This document shows positions 21,822 to 22,637 of a stretch of DNA of 22,637 nt, one piece after another. Under the pieces are notes generated by a model that made no database searches, was not told where the DNA came from, and worked only from the letters and a program-made list of their open reading frames with translations. The first letter of the stretch is position 1, and each line of letters begins with the position of its first letter. The DNA is from Desulfobacterales bacterium (GTDB lineage: Bacteria > Desulfobacterota > Desulfobacteria > Desulfobacterales > JAHEIW01): NCBI GenBank assembly GCA_030145015.1, contig JAQYWI010000080.1, positions 1 to 22,637 of the forward strand, read 5' to 3'. A program made the translations under genes and the position numbers.

Positions 21822-21857
21822 AGAGGGGGACACCCATATTACAGGCTGACCCCCTCT
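21822..21857. repeat. Strong REP-like hairpin
   Basis: AGAGGGGG (21822-21829) pairs with CCCCCTCT (21850-21857) around a 20-nt loop whose ends, ACACCC and GGCTGA, partly pair too. The plus-strand context AAGTAAAGAGGGGGAC echoes the AAGTAAAGAACGTCCCC of the RAYT ends, suggesting a related REP-like unit. Confidence 0.55.
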
Positions 21858-21993
21858 ATTAAAAGTAAAAGTAGCGTCCATGACGTGCCCGTCCTGCGTA
21901 GCTTCTTGACCTCCATTGGCGCCTCTCTCAAAAAGATTACGCTTGAGATTCGAAGAATTGGAGCGTAGCGAACTTGTCCGCCAATTATTGTGG

Positions 21994-22162
21994 TGGATCT
22001 AACCGGGGAGCCTTGAATTATTTTAAAATAGGTTAATAAGTAAAGAACGTCCCCTTTATTAAAAAGCCCATATTTCATTTCCCGTTGTGGAGGATTTAAC
22101 CGGGGAGCCTTGAGCTATTTTATAATAAGTTAATAAGTAAAGAACGTCCCCTTTATTAAAAG
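21994..22162 (+). repeat. 97-bp tandem direct repeat carrying RAYT end sequences
   Basis: Two copies (21994-22065 and 22091-22162) are offset by exactly 97 bp. Each has ATTTAACC/ATCTAACC then GGGGAGCCTTGA, an AT-rich stretch of TATTTTA words, and the GTTAATAAGTAAAGAACGTC core continuing into CCCCTTTATTAAAA. The core matches the right inverted repeat of the transposase element at 12552-12578. The copies differ at a few positions; the bases between the copies are unrelated to the repeat. Confidence 0.8.
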
Positions 22163-22453
22163 AACAACGGTCAAGAAAAATCTCGTCTCAGATCACCGTG
22201 CTTCCCTGGCAGAACTTCTGTGAAATGCTGTGGGCAGGAGATATTCTGTAGTCTTTTACTCTTTTATTGCAAAATTAGATAGTTTTCCTATGTCGCTGAA
22301 ATCATAATAAATTTAAAATTACTAGCTCAAGCTTGACAGGGGGAATATAGAATGTCTCCCATTTGCTTACCTATTTTATTGAGTTATTGTGGGACGTAAC
22401 CTATTTCTGGAAGTTCGAAAGAAAATAAGGTTGCATATTCACTGCAGAGATGA

Positions 22454-22473
22454 TTTTCAGCAAACGTTGAAAA
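22454..22473. promoter_or_regulatory. Upstream operator-like dyad
   Basis: TTTTCAGC and GTTGAAAA flank AAAC, with eight pairs including one G-T. It shares TTTTCAGCAAA with the dyad at 22527-22546, and the two centres are 73 bp apart, about seven helical turns. Confidence 0.5.
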
Positions 22474-22494
22474 TGAATATTTTAGTGAAAACTC

Positions 22495-22524
22495 TTGACA
22501 ATAAAATTTTTTTCATTCTATTAT
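22495..22524 (+). promoter_or_regulatory. Sigma-70-type promoter of the partial gene
   Basis: A perfect -35 TTGACA (22495-22500), an 18-bp spacer, and a -10 TATTAT (22519-22524). Transcription would start around 22531-22533, inside the dyad at 22527-22546. Confidence 0.7.
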
Positions 22525-22526
22525 GG

Positions 22527-22546
22527 TTTTCAGCAAATGCTGAAAG
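22527..22546. promoter_or_regulatory. Operator-like dyad overlapping the transcription start
   Basis: TTTCAGCA (22528-22535) and TGCTGAAA (22538-22545) form a perfect 8-bp inverted repeat around AA. It begins just after the -10 box, and its right arm overlaps the AAAGAGG ribosome site, so a bound repressor would block initiation. Autorepression, as in toxin-antitoxin operons, is a guess. Confidence 0.55.
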
Positions 22547-22557
22547 AGGTAATTATA

Positions 22558-22637
22558 ATGAAAATTGCTGGGAAGGAGCTGGAAAAGAGGGCAGAGGAAG
22601 CGCTGAAAACCTGCTTGTCCAAAATTCCATTCCTTAG
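22558..22637 (+). CDS. 5' end of an unidentified gene, cut by the window edge
   Basis: The ATG at 22558 has AAAGAGG 8 nt upstream, directly below a good promoter. The visible 26 residues read MKIAGKELEKRAEEALKTCL then SKIPFL, a helical, charged N-terminus without a signal peptide. The frame is still open at the last base. An overlapping longer frame from 22389 starts upstream of the promoter and has no ribosome site, so I prefer this start. Too little is visible to name a family. Confidence 0.55.
   Translation, partial: MKIAGKELEKRAEEALKTCLSKIPFL

Larger units (their letters stand above)
21718..22494. other. Gene-free, repeat-rich region
   Basis: About 780 bp without a convincing gene. It contains a strong hairpin at 21822-21857, a 97-bp tandem duplication (21994-22162) carrying two copies of the RAYT element end, and AT-rich DNA from 22163 that leads into the promoter region of the partial gene at the edge. 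Minus-strand open frames here run through the repeats and are probably chance. Confidence 0.6.

Noticed and set aside
21839..22078. 79-codon minus-strand frame in the repeat region
   Set aside because: It runs through the hairpin and the transposon-end repeat, so its codons are explained by repeat DNA.
21994..22162. CRISPR array
   Set aside because: There are only two units of more than 70 bp, with spacing unlike CRISPR, and no cas genes; the core matches transposon ends.
22389..22637. 82-codon open frame at the right edge
   Set aside because: It starts upstream of the promoter without a ribosome site and reads through both dyads; the ATG at 22558 in another frame fits the signals better.

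Overview
The window looks like a chromosomal segment of a strictly anaerobic, selenium-using bacterium, most likely a sulfate-reducing member of the Desulfobacterota. The basis is a Tat-exported soluble periplasmic-type [NiFe] hydrogenase with its maturation genes, a RAYT-type transposase with dispersed end copies, SpoIIE-type phosphatases, and an apparent selenocysteine codon. The taxonomic placement is inference; no marker gene is present.

Layout. (1) 1-702: the 3' end of a tyrosine-recombinase gene preceded by a group II intron domain V-like hairpin, then two tRNA-Ser genes (GCT and TGA anticodons) on the minus strand; this looks like the edge of an element integrated at a tRNA. (2) 836-1309: a small acidic protein of unknown function, followed by about 590 bp without a gene. 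(3) 1904-10330: a hydrogenase locus, all on the plus strand: small subunit, large subunit, a strong terminator, maturation endopeptidase, hypC, hypF, hypD, hypE; then apbE (10450-11478). hypA and hypB are absent. (4) 11493-12578: a RAYT/Y1 transposase element bounded by perfect 27-bp inverted repeats. (5) 12763-15933: a 1056-residue RND/MMPL transporter fused to a cyclic-nucleotide-binding domain and a GGDEF domain with a destroyed signature. (6) 15977-21717: three SpoIIE/PP2C phosphatase genes in a row on the minus strand, two with GAF domains and one with CHASE2 plus membrane helices. (7) 21718-22637: repeat-rich DNA with a 97-bp tandem duplication carrying copies of the transposon end sequence, then a promoter with two matching dyads in front of a gene cut by the window edge.

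The main discovery candidate is the hydrogenase large subunit. Its frame (2885-4534) is open end to end except for one TGA at 3074-3076, which falls exactly on the second cysteine of the N-terminal nickel-binding motif ([24 protein letters not shown]). The C-terminal motif keeps both cysteines (DPCIACGVH). A hairpin of the bacterial SECIS type starts 15 nt after the TGA, with a 5-nt apical loop beginning 22 nt after it. Read as selenocysteine, this puts selenium at a Ni-Fe bridging position, whereas known [NiFeSe] hydrogenases carry Sec in the C-terminal motif. The alternatives are a nonsense mutation or a sequencing error.

How the genes fit together: HypF, with HypC, HypD and HypE, makes and delivers the Fe(CN)2CO group to the large subunit; the endopeptidase trims the 15-residue tail after His534; the Tat signal on the small subunit exports the assembled heterodimer. 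The transporter fusion and the phosphatases look like a separate signalling region, with no anti-sigma factor or STAS partner in view.
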